This document shows positions 1 to 6,413 of a stretch of DNA of 7,395 bases, in pieces; the stretch's first letter is position 1; the number at the start of each line of letters is the position of its first letter. The notes under the pieces were generated by a model. That model searched no databases. It was given only the letters and a program-made list of their open reading frames with translations, and had not been told where the DNA came from. Both the position numbers and the translations under genes were made by a program. Source of the DNA: Planctomycetota bacterium (GTDB lineage: Bacteria > Planctomycetota > Planctomycetia > Isosphaerales > Isosphaeraceae); NCBI GenBank assembly GCA_021778575.1, contig JAJYCH010000227.1, positions 1-7,395 on the forward strand, written 5' to 3'.

Positions 1-117
1 GGCGATGTTGCGTTCCACGATTTCCGGGAGCAGGCCGCCGCCGGTGTACTGCACTTCGGGGAGCGGCACCCGCGAAATCCAGTGGCAGTCGCCGCATGGG
101 AGATCGAGCCGTCGTTC
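1..117 (-). pseudogene. Fragment of a class I SAM-dependent methyltransferase, N-terminus missing, runs off the left edge
   Basis: Read on the minus strand from about 117 down to 1, one frame gives residues RLDLPCGDCHW (111-79) followed by VPLPEVQY, a GGG turn and LLPEIVERNIA. This follows the pattern of a known family of class I methyltransferases, in which a LDxPCGDxxWM SAM-binding loop is followed by VDL, YIGADIVPELIERN. Third codon positions in this frame are almost all G or C, as in the real genes here. Two things suggest decay. Members of this family normally carry dozens of residues before the loop, but here the upstream frame loses resemblance at about 112-120 and has no ATG or GTG start as far as 465; the only alternative is a TTG at 144-142 without a proper ribosome binding site. 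In addition, the acidic residue expected in the GAD turn, which usually holds the SAM ribose, is glycine. The N-terminal part would overlap the next gene. The family call comes from recalled motif patterns; the part beyond the window is unknown. Confidence 0.5.
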
Positions 118-131
118 GAAAAGGACCCGTC

Positions 132-1631
132 GTGAGTGTCGCAATCCCCTCGGTCTCGAAGCTTCGCTCGGTCGGGTCGTTTGCGTGTGCCGGCTTGCTG
201 GTCCTGTTCCTCGGGACTGTTCCCGCCCAGGCCCAGCAGAAGCCGGCCAAGGCGGTCCCGATCGAAGACAAGCCGTATACCATCCGGATCTTGCTCGACG
301 TCGAACCGCTGGCCCGGATCGACCCGGCTCGTCGGGCGACGATCATTGACCAGTGGCTCGACCTGGTCGACAGCTACGTGGGCGCTCCCTGGGCTCCCGA
401 GTTCGTCGCCAACCAGGGGGAGTTCCCGGCGATCGCGCTGGGCGACCTCAAGGCCGACGACCTGAAACCGTTTGCCGCCAACGCCGACAAGGTCTGGGGA
501 ATTCGCTTCTATCAGCAAGGGCCGACCTTGATCGTCGAAGGCCGCGAACTCGACGTCCAGACCAACGAACTGGGTGAGATCCACCGGCGTGAGATCCCTT
601 ATCCGGTCGACGCGGCCCGGCAGCTTTTCCGGCTCACTCTGGCCATGTTCACACCATCGGCCGATATTGGCGAGTCGAAGTCGGGCGGTGTCTGGTTCCT
701 GGTCCAGGGCGGCGCGATCCCGGCGAATAGCCCGCTCGGTGCCGTGGTCTCGGTCGGGACGATCTTTCGAGCCTTGCGGATCTTCCCCAAGCCCAAAGGG
801 ACTCCGCCGGAGATCATCAAGGTTCCGTACTCGTATTTCCGGGTCGAGCGGATCGAAGGAGCCCGAGCTCGCTGCGAGATCATTCAAGGCGTGGGTGACC
901 CGCTGACCAATCGCTACGCCCGCGAGAACAAGCTGGTGGCGCTCGGGATCAAACCGTCATCGATCCCGACGAAACTTCGGTTCATCCTCAAGGGAGACCG
1001 CCGACCCGCCGTTGGTTTCCGGCTGATCGCCCGTTCGATTCCCACGGGCTTGAAGCCAACCGACGTCGGGATGACCGACCGTGACGGCCGGGTCGTCCTG
1101 AAGCCGGGCTTCGCCGATGGGCTGGTCTCGCTCCGGTTAATGGCCGGAAATGAGGAGCCGATGCTGGACCTTCCCGTGATGCCCGGCGAGACGACCGACG
1201 AGCGCCTGATCGTCTTCGAGCCTCGCCCCCAGACGCTCGCGCTCGAAGCGCGGCTCGACGCGCTTCGCGACGCGATCATCGACGTGGTGGCCGACCGATC
1301 GCGCCTGGAACTCCGGATGAAGGCCCGGCTCGACGGCGAGGACTGGCCGGGGCTCGACGAGGCCATCAAGGAGTTTCGCAAGCTGACCCCCCGGGCCGTC
1401 TTCGAGACCAAGCTCACCCGGATTCGCGAGGACGGCGAACGCCAGGAGAACGAACTCAAGACCCGGATTCTGACCCGAAACGCCCGGGCGCAGCTCGACG
1501 AGACCAAGGGGTTGATCGACCGCTATCTCGACGACGACGCGATTCGTTCCTACGAGGACGCCGCTCAACGAGCCAAGGCCGAACTGACCAAGCCCAAGGC
1601 TCCCGCTCGCGGCGCGAAAAAGGCCGGTTAG
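132..1631 (+). CDS. Secreted protein of unknown function with signal peptide and charged helical C-terminus
   Basis: I do not recognise this 499-residue protein. The GTG at 132 is preferred as start because AAAGGA (120-125) lies 6 bases upstream and the protein then opens with a clean Sec signal: basic K10/R12, hydrophobic 17-30, and an AQA cleavage site after residue 34. An in-frame ATG at 96 would bury the signal behind 12 charged residues and overlap the methyltransferase remnant. After a lysine/proline-rich linker comes a mixed alpha/beta region (about 45-275) rich in Trp and aromatic residues. Residues about 288-355 resemble a small beta-sandwich of the CnaB or carboxypeptidase-regulatory kind, with a MTDRDGRVVL-like strand pair; this is only a shape resemblance. 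Residues about 375-485 are highly charged and predicted helical, possibly coiled coil, ending in a Lys/Ala/Pro tail. No catalytic motif is visible. It converges with the regulator gene, 5 bases between stops. Likely periplasmic or envelope-associated. Confidence 0.8.
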   Translation: MSVAIPSVSKLRSVGSFACAGLLVLFLGTVPAQAQQKPAKAVPIEDKPYTIRILLDVEPLARIDPARRATIIDQWLDLVDSYVGAPWAPEFVANQGEFPAIALGDLKADDLKPFAANADKVWGIRFYQQGPTLIVEGRELDVQTNELGEIHRREIPYPVDAARQLFRLTLAMFTPSADIGESKSGGVWFLVQGGAIPANSPLGAVVSVGTIFRALRIFPKPKGTPPEIIKVPYSYFRVERIEGARARCEIIQGVGDPLTNRYARENKLVALGIKPSSIPTKLRFILKGDRRPAVGFRLIARSIPTGLKPTDVGMTDRDGRVVLKPGFADGLVSLRLMAGNEEPMLDLPVMPGETTDERLIVFEPRPQTLALEARLDALRDAIIDVVADRSRLELRMKARLDGEDWPGLDEAIKEFRKLTPRAVFETKLTRIREDGERQENELKTRILTRNARAQLDETKGLIDRYLDDDAIRSYEDAAQRAKAELTKPKAPARGAKKAG

Positions 1632-1636
1632 CCGGC
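1617..1636 (-). terminator. Intrinsic terminator of the GbsR-like regulator gene
   Basis: On the minus strand, immediately after the regulator's stop codon (1639-1637), GCCGG (1636-1632) pairs with CCGGC (1627-1623) around a 4-base loop, followed by C and TTTTT (1621-1617). This is a short all-GC stem with a T run, the form of a Rho-independent terminator. It lies within the last codons and stop of the converging upstream gene. The plus strand has no T run after the hairpin, so termination would mainly serve the minus-strand gene. The stem is only 5 bp. An alternative 6-bp pairing (CCGGTT at 1624-1629 with AACCGG at 1639-1644) is also possible. Confidence 0.5.
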
Positions 1637-2212
1637 TCAACCGGGAATTCCCGCCTCGGCCTCGCTCGATTCTGCCGCGACCGGTTTGGCTCGGAACAGG
1701 CGGGCCATCAAGGCTCCCCCCTGAAACAGAGCATGGAGCGCGGGCGTGGGCAGGTGATCGACCTGGCTATACCAGGCGGTGACCATCCGGACGAATTCGA
1801 GCATCTTTTCGAGCTGTTCGCGAGTGTACTCGTCGTTCGACCCGCCGGTATTCGCGTCGGCGACGCAATGTTCGAGCAGGACGATGGTTGGGTCCATCTC
1901 GCGACGCTTGCGCTCGGCCATGATGACCCGGAAGGTTTCCATCGGGTCCTTCAGGGCCTCGAACCGGTCGCGACGCTCGCCGATGATGTGGACACGCTTG
2001 ACCACCCCCCAGGTGATCAACTCGCGAAGACTGGTCGAGACGTTCGACCGGCTCACGTCGAGCAACAGGCTGATCTCTTCGGCGTCGAGCGATTCGGGCG
2101 AGACGAACAGCAAGGCGTGGACCTGGGCCATTGTCCGGTTGATTCCCCAGGCCTGCCCCATCTCGCCCCAGTGCAGGACGAACTTTTGCGCCGCGGGCGT
2201 CAGGACCATCAT
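1637..2212 (-). CDS. GbsR/MarR-family transcriptional regulator (winged helix)
   Basis: A 191-residue cytoplasmic DNA-binding protein of the GbsR family (COG1510-like, MarR fold), a normal family length. Residues 5-36 carry the typical opening helix and linker (AAQKFVLHWGEMGQAWGIN, then RTMAQVHALLF). The winged helix spans about 27-85: helix LDAEEISLLL, recognition helix SRSNVSTSLRELITWGVV (54-71) and the wing HIIGERRDRFEA. The C-terminal helices (about 88-180) would form the dimer and effector region. The ATG at 2212 is chosen because GGAGG (2224-2220) lies 7 bases upstream; a longer frame opening at 2299 would run through the promoter and operator. Family members such as Bacillus GbsR repress osmolyte genes and sense choline, but the ligand here cannot be inferred. 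The gene is divergent from the DUF1549/DUF1501/M28 operon, has its own promoter with an overlapping dyad, and is probably autorepressed. Confidence 0.92.
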   Translation of the reverse strand: MMVLTPAAQKFVLHWGEMGQAWGINRTMAQVHALLFVSPESLDAEEISLLLDVSRSNVSTSLRELITWGVVKRVHIIGERRDRFEALKDPMETFRVIMAERKRREMDPTIVLLEHCVADANTGGSNDEYTREQLEKMLEFVRMVTAWYSQVDHLPTPALHALFQGGALMARLFRAKPVAAESSEAEAGIPG

Positions 2213-2219
2213 TGTGTCG

Positions 2220-2224
2220 CCTCC
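2220..2224 (-). promoter_or_regulatory. Ribosome binding site of the GbsR-like gene
   Basis: GGAGG on the minus strand sits 7 bases before tandem ATG codons (2212-2210 and 2209-2207). It fixes the start at 2212 or one codon later and argues against the longer frame from 2299. Confidence 0.8.
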
Positions 2225-2229
2225 GCCAG

Positions 2230-2250
2230 TTCTGTCGGTTTCTACAGAAA
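2230..2250 (-). promoter_or_regulatory. Inverted repeat over the regulator's transcription start, candidate operator
   Basis: TTCTGT (2230-2235) and ACAGAA (2244-2249) form a perfect 6-bp dyad with an 8-base spacer. Overlapping it, TTTCT/AGAAA (2239-2250) forms a second, tighter dyad around a 2-base centre. The element begins at the edge of the -10 box and covers the predicted start point, where a bound repressor would block the polymerase. MarR-fold dimers bind dyads of about this size, so autorepression by the adjacent gene product is a reasonable inference. Confidence 0.5.
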
Positions 2251-2277
2251 TTTTACGCGGCAACGCCCGATCGTCAA
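2250..2277 (-). promoter_or_regulatory. Sigma70-type promoter of the GbsR-like gene
   Basis: On the minus strand, TTGACG (2277-2272) and TAAAAT (2255-2250) are separated by 16 bases. Each matches its consensus at 5 of 6 positions. Transcription would start near 2243, giving a leader of about 30 bases before the ATG at 2212. In such GC-rich DNA this match is unlikely to be accidental, but no transcript evidence is available. Confidence 0.6.
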
Positions 2278-2301
2278 AGTCGTTGGTGCGACCGACCACG
2301 A

Positions 2302-2324
2302 TTTTCCGACTCGAATCCGGAAAA
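2302..2324. repeat. Inverted repeat between the divergent promoters
   Basis: TTTTCCG (2302-2308) and CGGAAAA (2318-2324) are perfect 7-bp inverted arms around a 9-base centre. It lies upstream of the -35 box of the regulator promoter (2272-2277) and upstream of the operon's candidate promoter (2352-2380). It could be a second protein-binding site or a hairpin. It differs in sequence from the dyad at 2230-2250, so if it is an operator it may bind a different protein. There is no T run to make it a clear terminator. Confidence 0.35.
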
Positions 2325-2351
2325 AAACCGAGCCAGAGGCGTTCCCGGCAC

Positions 2352-2380
2352 TTGCGAAGAATGGCTTAAGGATTTAGGAT
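2352..2380 (+). promoter_or_regulatory. Candidate promoter of the lipoprotein/DUF1501/M28 operon
   Basis: TTGCGA (2352-2357) and TAGGAT (2375-2380) are separated by 17 bases. Each matches the sigma70 consensus at 4 of 6 positions. It would start transcription near 2387, about 57 bases before the TTG start codon. Position is good and strength moderate; an ECF-type or other promoter elsewhere in 2281-2430 cannot be excluded. Confidence 0.35.
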
Positions 2381-2420
2381 CAATCAAGACCCTGACTGCT
2401 GTCGGGGCGAATCGGTGGGA

Positions 2421-2443
2421 CCCTTCCCGAAAGGGGCCGTTCC
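2421..2443 (+). promoter_or_regulatory. Ribosome binding site of the lipoprotein gene, within a small hairpin
   Basis: AAAGGGG (2430-2436) lies 7 bases before the TTG start at 2444 and decides that start. The same bases can pair with an upstream CCCTT (2421-2425) to form a 5-bp stem with a 5-base loop, which would partly hide the ribosome binding site. The stem is short, so a regulatory role is speculative. Confidence 0.45.
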
Positions 2444-4981
2444 TTGACGCGACTGATCCGGCTCTCGCTGCTGTCCTGTTGCCTCCTCGGGTTGGTCGTG
2501 GGGTGCGAGTCGAGACCAGTCACCACGGTTTCGACCCCGCCGCCGCCCCCACCGAAAGCCGTCGCGAAGCCTGCCCAATCGGCAACGACAACTCCACCGC
2601 CGCCACCGCCGAAGATCTCAATCCAGCCAACTCACGCCACACTCCTGGCCGGCGATCCTGGTCTTCAGATGATCGTCCAGGGCGACGGAGGACATGGCGG
2701 CAAGCTTGACCTGACAACCCAGGTCGTCTGGCAGACCGAGCCATCGGGCGTTGTCGAGGTGGATCGCGAGGGCTATGTTCGGGCCTTGAAGCCGGGCAAG
2801 GCGACCGTCCGGGCGACGCGCGACCAATCGACCATTCAGGCCGAGATCGTCGTGGGCGACAGTCCCAGAAGTTGGGATTTCGGCCAGGACATCGCGCCGA
2901 TCTTGACCCGGGCGGGCTGCAATACCGGCGGCTGCCATGGTCGAGGCGATGGTCAGAACGGCTTTCACCTCTCGCTGTTCGGCTACGATCCGGAAGGCGA
3001 TTACCGATCACTGACCCGTGACCTCGGTGAGCGTCGGCTGTCGACATTCCGGCCCGAGTCGAGCCTGTTCCTCGCCAAGGCCACCGGGACGATCCCGCAC
3101 GTCGGCGGGCCGAGAATCCGCAAAGGGACCGAGGAATACCAGACGCTTCTGTCCTGGCTGACGGCGGGCGTGCCGTTCTCGACCGAGAAGAACCACGGCA
3201 AGCTGACGAGCCTGTCGGTCGAACCTGGCGAGCTTCAACTCGACGAGCCTGGCCCGGCGCAGGTCCGCGTTCTGGCCCACTTCGCCGATGGGCACTCGCG
3301 CGACGTGACCCGCCTGGCAACCTACAAGGTCAACGACGATTCGGCCGTTTCGGTCGATTCTCAAGGTCGGGCGAAGTTACTCCGGCGGGCCGAGGCCGAC
3401 CTGATCGTCCGCTACGGCTCGCAGGTGGTTTCGACCCGTCTCGCCACCTTGATCAATCCCGACCTGAAGTACGACTTCGCCGCGAGGAAGCGGCGGAACT
3501 TCATCGATGACCAGCTTTTCCGTCGGCTGGAGTCGCTCAAGGTTCCGCCCAGTCCTCCCGCGACCGACGCGGTCTTCCTTCGCCGGGTGACGCTGGATCT
3601 GACCGGCGAGCAACCGGCTCCCGACCGGATTCGCGAATTCGTCAAGGAGACCGATCCCGACAAGCGGGCGAAGGTGGTCGACGCCTTGCTCGCCAGCCGC
3701 GACTTCACCCGGTTCTGGCAGATCAAGTTCGGCGACATGCTCGAAATCACGACGGCCCGGGCCGACCTGGGCAACGTGGCGGCGGTCAACTATCAAACCT
3801 GGCTGGCCAAGAAGCTGATCGCCAACACCCCCTGGAACGAGATGGTCCGCGAGCTTCTGACCGCGCTGGGCGACCCGAACGACCGCGATCAGGGAGCCGT
3901 GGCCTACGCGCTGGAGGGGCTCGACCCCAAAGTCTCGGCCGAGAAGACGGCCCAGCGGTTCCTGGCCCTCCGGATTCGCTGCGCCCAGTGTCACGACCAT
4001 CCCTTCGACGTCTGGACCCAGGACGATTACTTCGGCCTGGCCGCGACCTTCGCCAAGGTCCAGCGGACTGCCCGAAGCCCGGGGATGATGAATACCAAGA
4101 CGGTGGTCAAGATCGAGCCGAAGGGGGAACTCGAACACCTCCGGACCAAGAAACCGGCCGAGGCCCGGTTGCTCGGCGGGGCGGCCATCCAGGTGGCCGA
4201 GACCGAGGACGCCCGGGTCAAGCTGGTCGATTGGATGACCGCCGCCGACAACCCGTTCTTCGCTCGGGCCATGGCAAACTGGGTCTGGGCGCAGTTCTTC
4301 GGCAAGGGGATCGCCGACCCTGCCGACGACCTCTCACGCTCCAACCCACCGGTCCATCCCGAACTTCTCGACGCCCTGGCGAAGCATTTCATCGACCACA
4401 AGTTCGATATCCGCGACCTGATCAAGACCGTGGCGACTTCCGAAGCTTACGCCCTGGCCTCAAGCACCGTGCCGGGGAACGAGCAGGATAACCGGTTCTT
4501 CTCGCACCAGATGCCCCGTCCGTTGACCGCGCACCAGATGGCCGACGCCCTGGCTCAGGCGACCGACGTGGTGAACCGATTCAAGGACAAGGCCGCCGGA
4601 ACCCGAGCCATCGAGATCCCCGATCCCGCCACCCAGAGCGCAATCCTTGAGACCTTCGGTCGGTGCTCGCGGACCAACGGCTGTGCCTCGGTCGCCAACC
4701 CGTCGTTGAGCCTCCGGCAATCGCTCCTGGTGATTGGCGGACCGGTGATCGAGGAAAAGATCTCCAATCCCCGAGGCTACCTGGCCAACCTCTTAGAGCT
4801 GAGCCCCGCGCCCGACGAGATCGTCGAGAACCTCTACCTCCGGACGATCTGCCGACCCCCAACGTCGGAGGAGACAGCCCACTGGACGGCCGAGCTGACC
4901 CAGGCGAAGTCACTCCGCGAAGGGGCCGAGGACCTGTTCTGGGCGCTGCTGAACTCGCGTGAGTTCGCGTTCAATCATTGA
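2444..4981 (+). CDS. Planctomycete lipoprotein with Big_2, CX4CH cytochrome-like, DUF1549 and DUF1553 domains
   Basis: An 845-residue exported lipoprotein of the planctomycete PSCyt/PSD1 type. The TTG start is supported by an RBS 7 bases upstream and by the resulting signal: R3/R6, hydrophobic 7-19, and lipobox VVGC with lipid-bearing C21. A linker follows with two runs of six prolines (32-37, 51-56). Domains in order: Ig-like Big_2 (about 57-138); a cytochrome-like segment with C159-NTGG-C164-H165, the CX4CH spacing usual in these proteins, followed by the QNGFHLSLFGYDPEGDY signature; a second Ig-like domain (about 254-338); DUF1549 (about 352-550) with a classic C513-AQ-C516-H517 motif followed by DHPFD; and DUF1553 (about 576-840), including NPFFARAMANWVWAQFFGKG. 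Covalent haem at C513/C516 is plausible; at C159/C164 it is uncertain. The biochemical role of the family is not established. It is the first gene of an operon with DUF1501, its standard partner. Confidence 0.93.
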   Translation: MTRLIRLSLLSCCLLGLVVGCESRPVTTVSTPPPPPPKAVAKPAQSATTTPPPPPPKISIQPTHATLLAGDPGLQMIVQGDGGHGGKLDLTTQVVWQTEPSGVVEVDREGYVRALKPGKATVRATRDQSTIQAEIVVGDSPRSWDFGQDIAPILTRAGCNTGGCHGRGDGQNGFHLSLFGYDPEGDYRSLTRDLGERRLSTFRPESSLFLAKATGTIPHVGGPRIRKGTEEYQTLLSWLTAGVPFSTEKNHGKLTSLSVEPGELQLDEPGPAQVRVLAHFADGHSRDVTRLATYKVNDDSAVSVDSQGRAKLLRRAEADLIVRYGSQVVSTRLATLINPDLKYDFAARKRRNFIDDQLFRRLESLKVPPSPPATDAVFLRRVTLDLTGEQPAPDRIREFVKETDPDKRAKVVDALLASRDFTRFWQIKFGDMLEITTARADLGNVAAVNYQTWLAKKLIANTPWNEMVRELLTALGDPNDRDQGAVAYALEGLDPKVSAEKTAQRFLALRIRCAQCHDHPFDVWTQDDYFGLAATFAKVQRTARSPGMMNTKTVVKIEPKGELEHLRTKKPAEARLLGGAAIQVAETEDARVKLVDWMTAADNPFFARAMANWVWAQFFGKGIADPADDLSRSNPPVHPELLDALAKHFIDHKFDIRDLIKTVATSEAYALASSTVPGNEQDNRFFSHQMPRPLTAHQMADALAQATDVVNRFKDKAAGTRAIEIPDPATQSAILETFGRCSRTNGCASVANPSLSLRQSLLVIGGPVIEEKISNPRGYLANLLELSPAPDEIVENLYLRTICRPPTSEETAHWTAELTQAKSLREGAEDLFWALLNSREFAFNH

Positions 4982-5018
4982 TGATCCGTCGTCCGCGATC
5001 CAACAATCCCTGCTTTCC

Positions 5019-5022
5019 GGAG
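5019..5022 (+). promoter_or_regulatory. Ribosome binding site of the DUF1501 gene
   Basis: GGAG lies 8 bases before the ATG at 5031. This, together with the placement of the twin-arginine signal near the N-terminus, favours 5031 over the in-frame GTG at 4959, which would overlap the end of the lipoprotein gene. Confidence 0.65.
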
Positions 5023-5030
5023 TGCCTGTC

Positions 5031-6374
5031 ATGGCCCAATCGAGCAAAAACGCTTCGCGAGCTTGCCAGGGACCGAGCCGACGCTCGCTCCTGAAGGCCG
5101 GGATGTTGACGGCTTTCGGCCTGGGTCTCGACGACCTGTTCCGGCTCCAGAGTCTGGCGGTCGGCACGGGCGGAATCAAGCCGACGAAGGTCAAGCATTG
5201 CATCCTGATCTGGATGGCGGGCGGTCCGTCGCATATCGATACGTTCGACCCCAAGCCCGACGCGCCCAGCGACGTCAAGGGGGAGTTCAAGCCGATCGAT
5301 ACGGCGGTTCCCGGCCTCAAGATCAGCGAGGTCTTCCCGAAACTGGCGAAGATGATGGATCAGGTGACGCTGATCCGCTCGGTCACTTCGCCCGAGGCCG
5401 ATCACGACCGAGCCGCGCACCATCTCTTGACCGGATACCGGCCCAGCCCGGCACTCGTTTATCCCAGCTTCGGCAGCGTGATCTCGAAAACCCTCGAAAA
5501 TACCCGGGGGGCCTTGCCGCCCTACGTGGCGATGCCCGACGCGCCGATCTTCGCTTCGAGCGGCTACCTGACCCCGGCTTATGACCCCTTTGCCGTCGGC
5601 GGCGATGCCAACGCCGAAGGGTTCCGGGTCCAGAACCTGACCCCGCCCGACGAGGTGACCCTCGAACGGCTGAACCGTCGCCGAGGGATGGTCAAGCGGC
5701 TCGACGGCTTCGCTCGCGACGTCGCGGCCACCACGCTCGTCACCAGCCGCGACCAGTTCGCCGACCGGGCCTATGACCTGCTCACGTCCTCGAAGGCCCA
5801 GGAAGCGTTCCGGATCGGCGACGAAACCCCGGAGATGCGTCAGGCTTACGGCCGGAACACCTTCGGCCAGTCCTGCCTGATGGCGCGGCGGCTGATCCAG
5901 GCGGGTGTCTCGTTCGTCACGATCAATAACCGAGGCCCCGCGCAGCTTCAGTGGGACACCCACGCCCAGAACTTCCCGTCGATCAAGGACACGTTGGCCC
6001 CGCCGCTCGACACCGGGCTTTCGACCTTGCTCGAAGACCTGAAGCGACTCGGGCTGCTGAACGAGACCCTGGTCATCGCGATGGGCGAGTTCGGCCGGAC
6101 TCCCAAGATCAACGCCAACGGCGGTCGCGACCACCACGGTCGGGCGAACTCGGCGCTCATGGCGGGAGCCGGCATCCCCAAGGGAGCGGTCATCGGCAAG
6201 ACCGACTCCAAGGGTGATTCGCCGATCGACCGGCCGATCACTCCGGCCGACCTCGCCGCGACGGTTTACACCGCGCTCGGGATCGATCCCAACTACCAGT
6301 TCGATACGCCCGACGGCCGCCCCGTCCGGCTGGTCGATGGTGGCAAGGTTCTGCCGGAACTGCTCCATGCCTGA
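5031..6374 (+). CDS. DUF1501 family protein, twin-arginine exported, alkaline-phosphatase-like fold
   Basis: A 447-residue protein, a usual length for DUF1501, a family placed in the alkaline phosphatase/sulfatase-like clan. The N-terminus has a Tat-type signal SRRSLLK (R17, R18) followed by a hydrophobic stretch (24-33), so it is probably exported folded, which fits a metalloprotein. Family landmarks in order: CILIWMAGGPSHIDTFDPK (57-75, with H68, D70, D73), DHDRAAHHLLTGY (124-136), a QSCLMARRLIQAGVSFV helix-strand, WDTH (308-311), MGEFGRTPKIN (about 351-361) and GGRDHHGRA (364-372). The Asp and His residues in these motifs are the expected metal ligands by analogy with the fold; the reaction is unknown. 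It begins 49 bases after the DUF1549/DUF1553 gene, the typical planctomycete pairing that suggests the two act together at the cell envelope. It is complete, with no frame disruption seen. Confidence 0.94.
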   Translation: MAQSSKNASRACQGPSRRSLLKAGMLTAFGLGLDDLFRLQSLAVGTGGIKPTKVKHCILIWMAGGPSHIDTFDPKPDAPSDVKGEFKPIDTAVPGLKISEVFPKLAKMMDQVTLIRSVTSPEADHDRAAHHLLTGYRPSPALVYPSFGSVISKTLENTRGALPPYVAMPDAPIFASSGYLTPAYDPFAVGGDANAEGFRVQNLTPPDEVTLERLNRRRGMVKRLDGFARDVAATTLVTSRDQFADRAYDLLTSSKAQEAFRIGDETPEMRQAYGRNTFGQSCLMARRLIQAGVSFVTINNRGPAQLQWDTHAQNFPSIKDTLAPPLDTGLSTLLEDLKRLGLLNETLVIAMGEFGRTPKINANGGRDHHGRANSALMAGAGIPKGAVIGKTDSKGDSPIDRPITPADLAATVYTALGIDPNYQFDTPDGRPVRLVDGGKVLPELLHA

Positions 6375-6400
6375 TCGGCTCCGCCTGGCCGATGCCCTTT

Positions 6401-6406
6401 GAGGGG
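6401..6406 (+). promoter_or_regulatory. Ribosome binding site of the M28 peptidase gene
   Basis: GAGGGG lies 7 bases before the GTG at 6414, supporting a GTG start that gives a short basic N-terminus followed directly by a membrane segment. Confidence 0.65.
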
Positions 6407-6413
6407 TCCCGAC

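Noticed and set aside
96..131. ATG at 96 as the start of the secreted-protein gene
   Set aside because: It has no good ribosome binding site and places charged residues before the signal peptide. The GTG at 132 has AAAGGA at the right distance.
1..135. A plus-strand open frame entering from the left edge and ending in a TGA that overlaps the GTG at 132 (GTGA), which could be the tail of an upstream gene
   Set aside because: The four-base overlap is attractive, but the third-position G/C content in this frame is visibly lower than in the opposite frame, which also shows a recognisable methyltransferase motif. Sequence to the left would settle it.
1733..2377. Plus-strand open frames of about 200 codons opposite the regulator gene
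   Set aside because: They are antisense to a recognisable winged-helix protein and run through its promoter and operator region.
2510..2615. CCGCC-rich repeats in the lipoprotein gene as a possible DNA repeat element
   Set aside because: They are codons for two hexaproline runs in a flexible linker after the lipid anchor, common in surface lipoproteins.
3377..4138. A 253-codon minus-strand open frame opposite the DUF1549 region, with other shorter ones nearby
   Set aside because: The plus strand here encodes clear family motifs including CAQCHDHPFD. The antisense frames are low-complexity and match nothing I know.
4959..5030. GTG at 4959 as the start of the DUF1501 gene
   Set aside because: It would add 24 residues before the Tat signal and overlap the upstream gene. 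The ATG at 5031 has GGAG 8 bases upstream.
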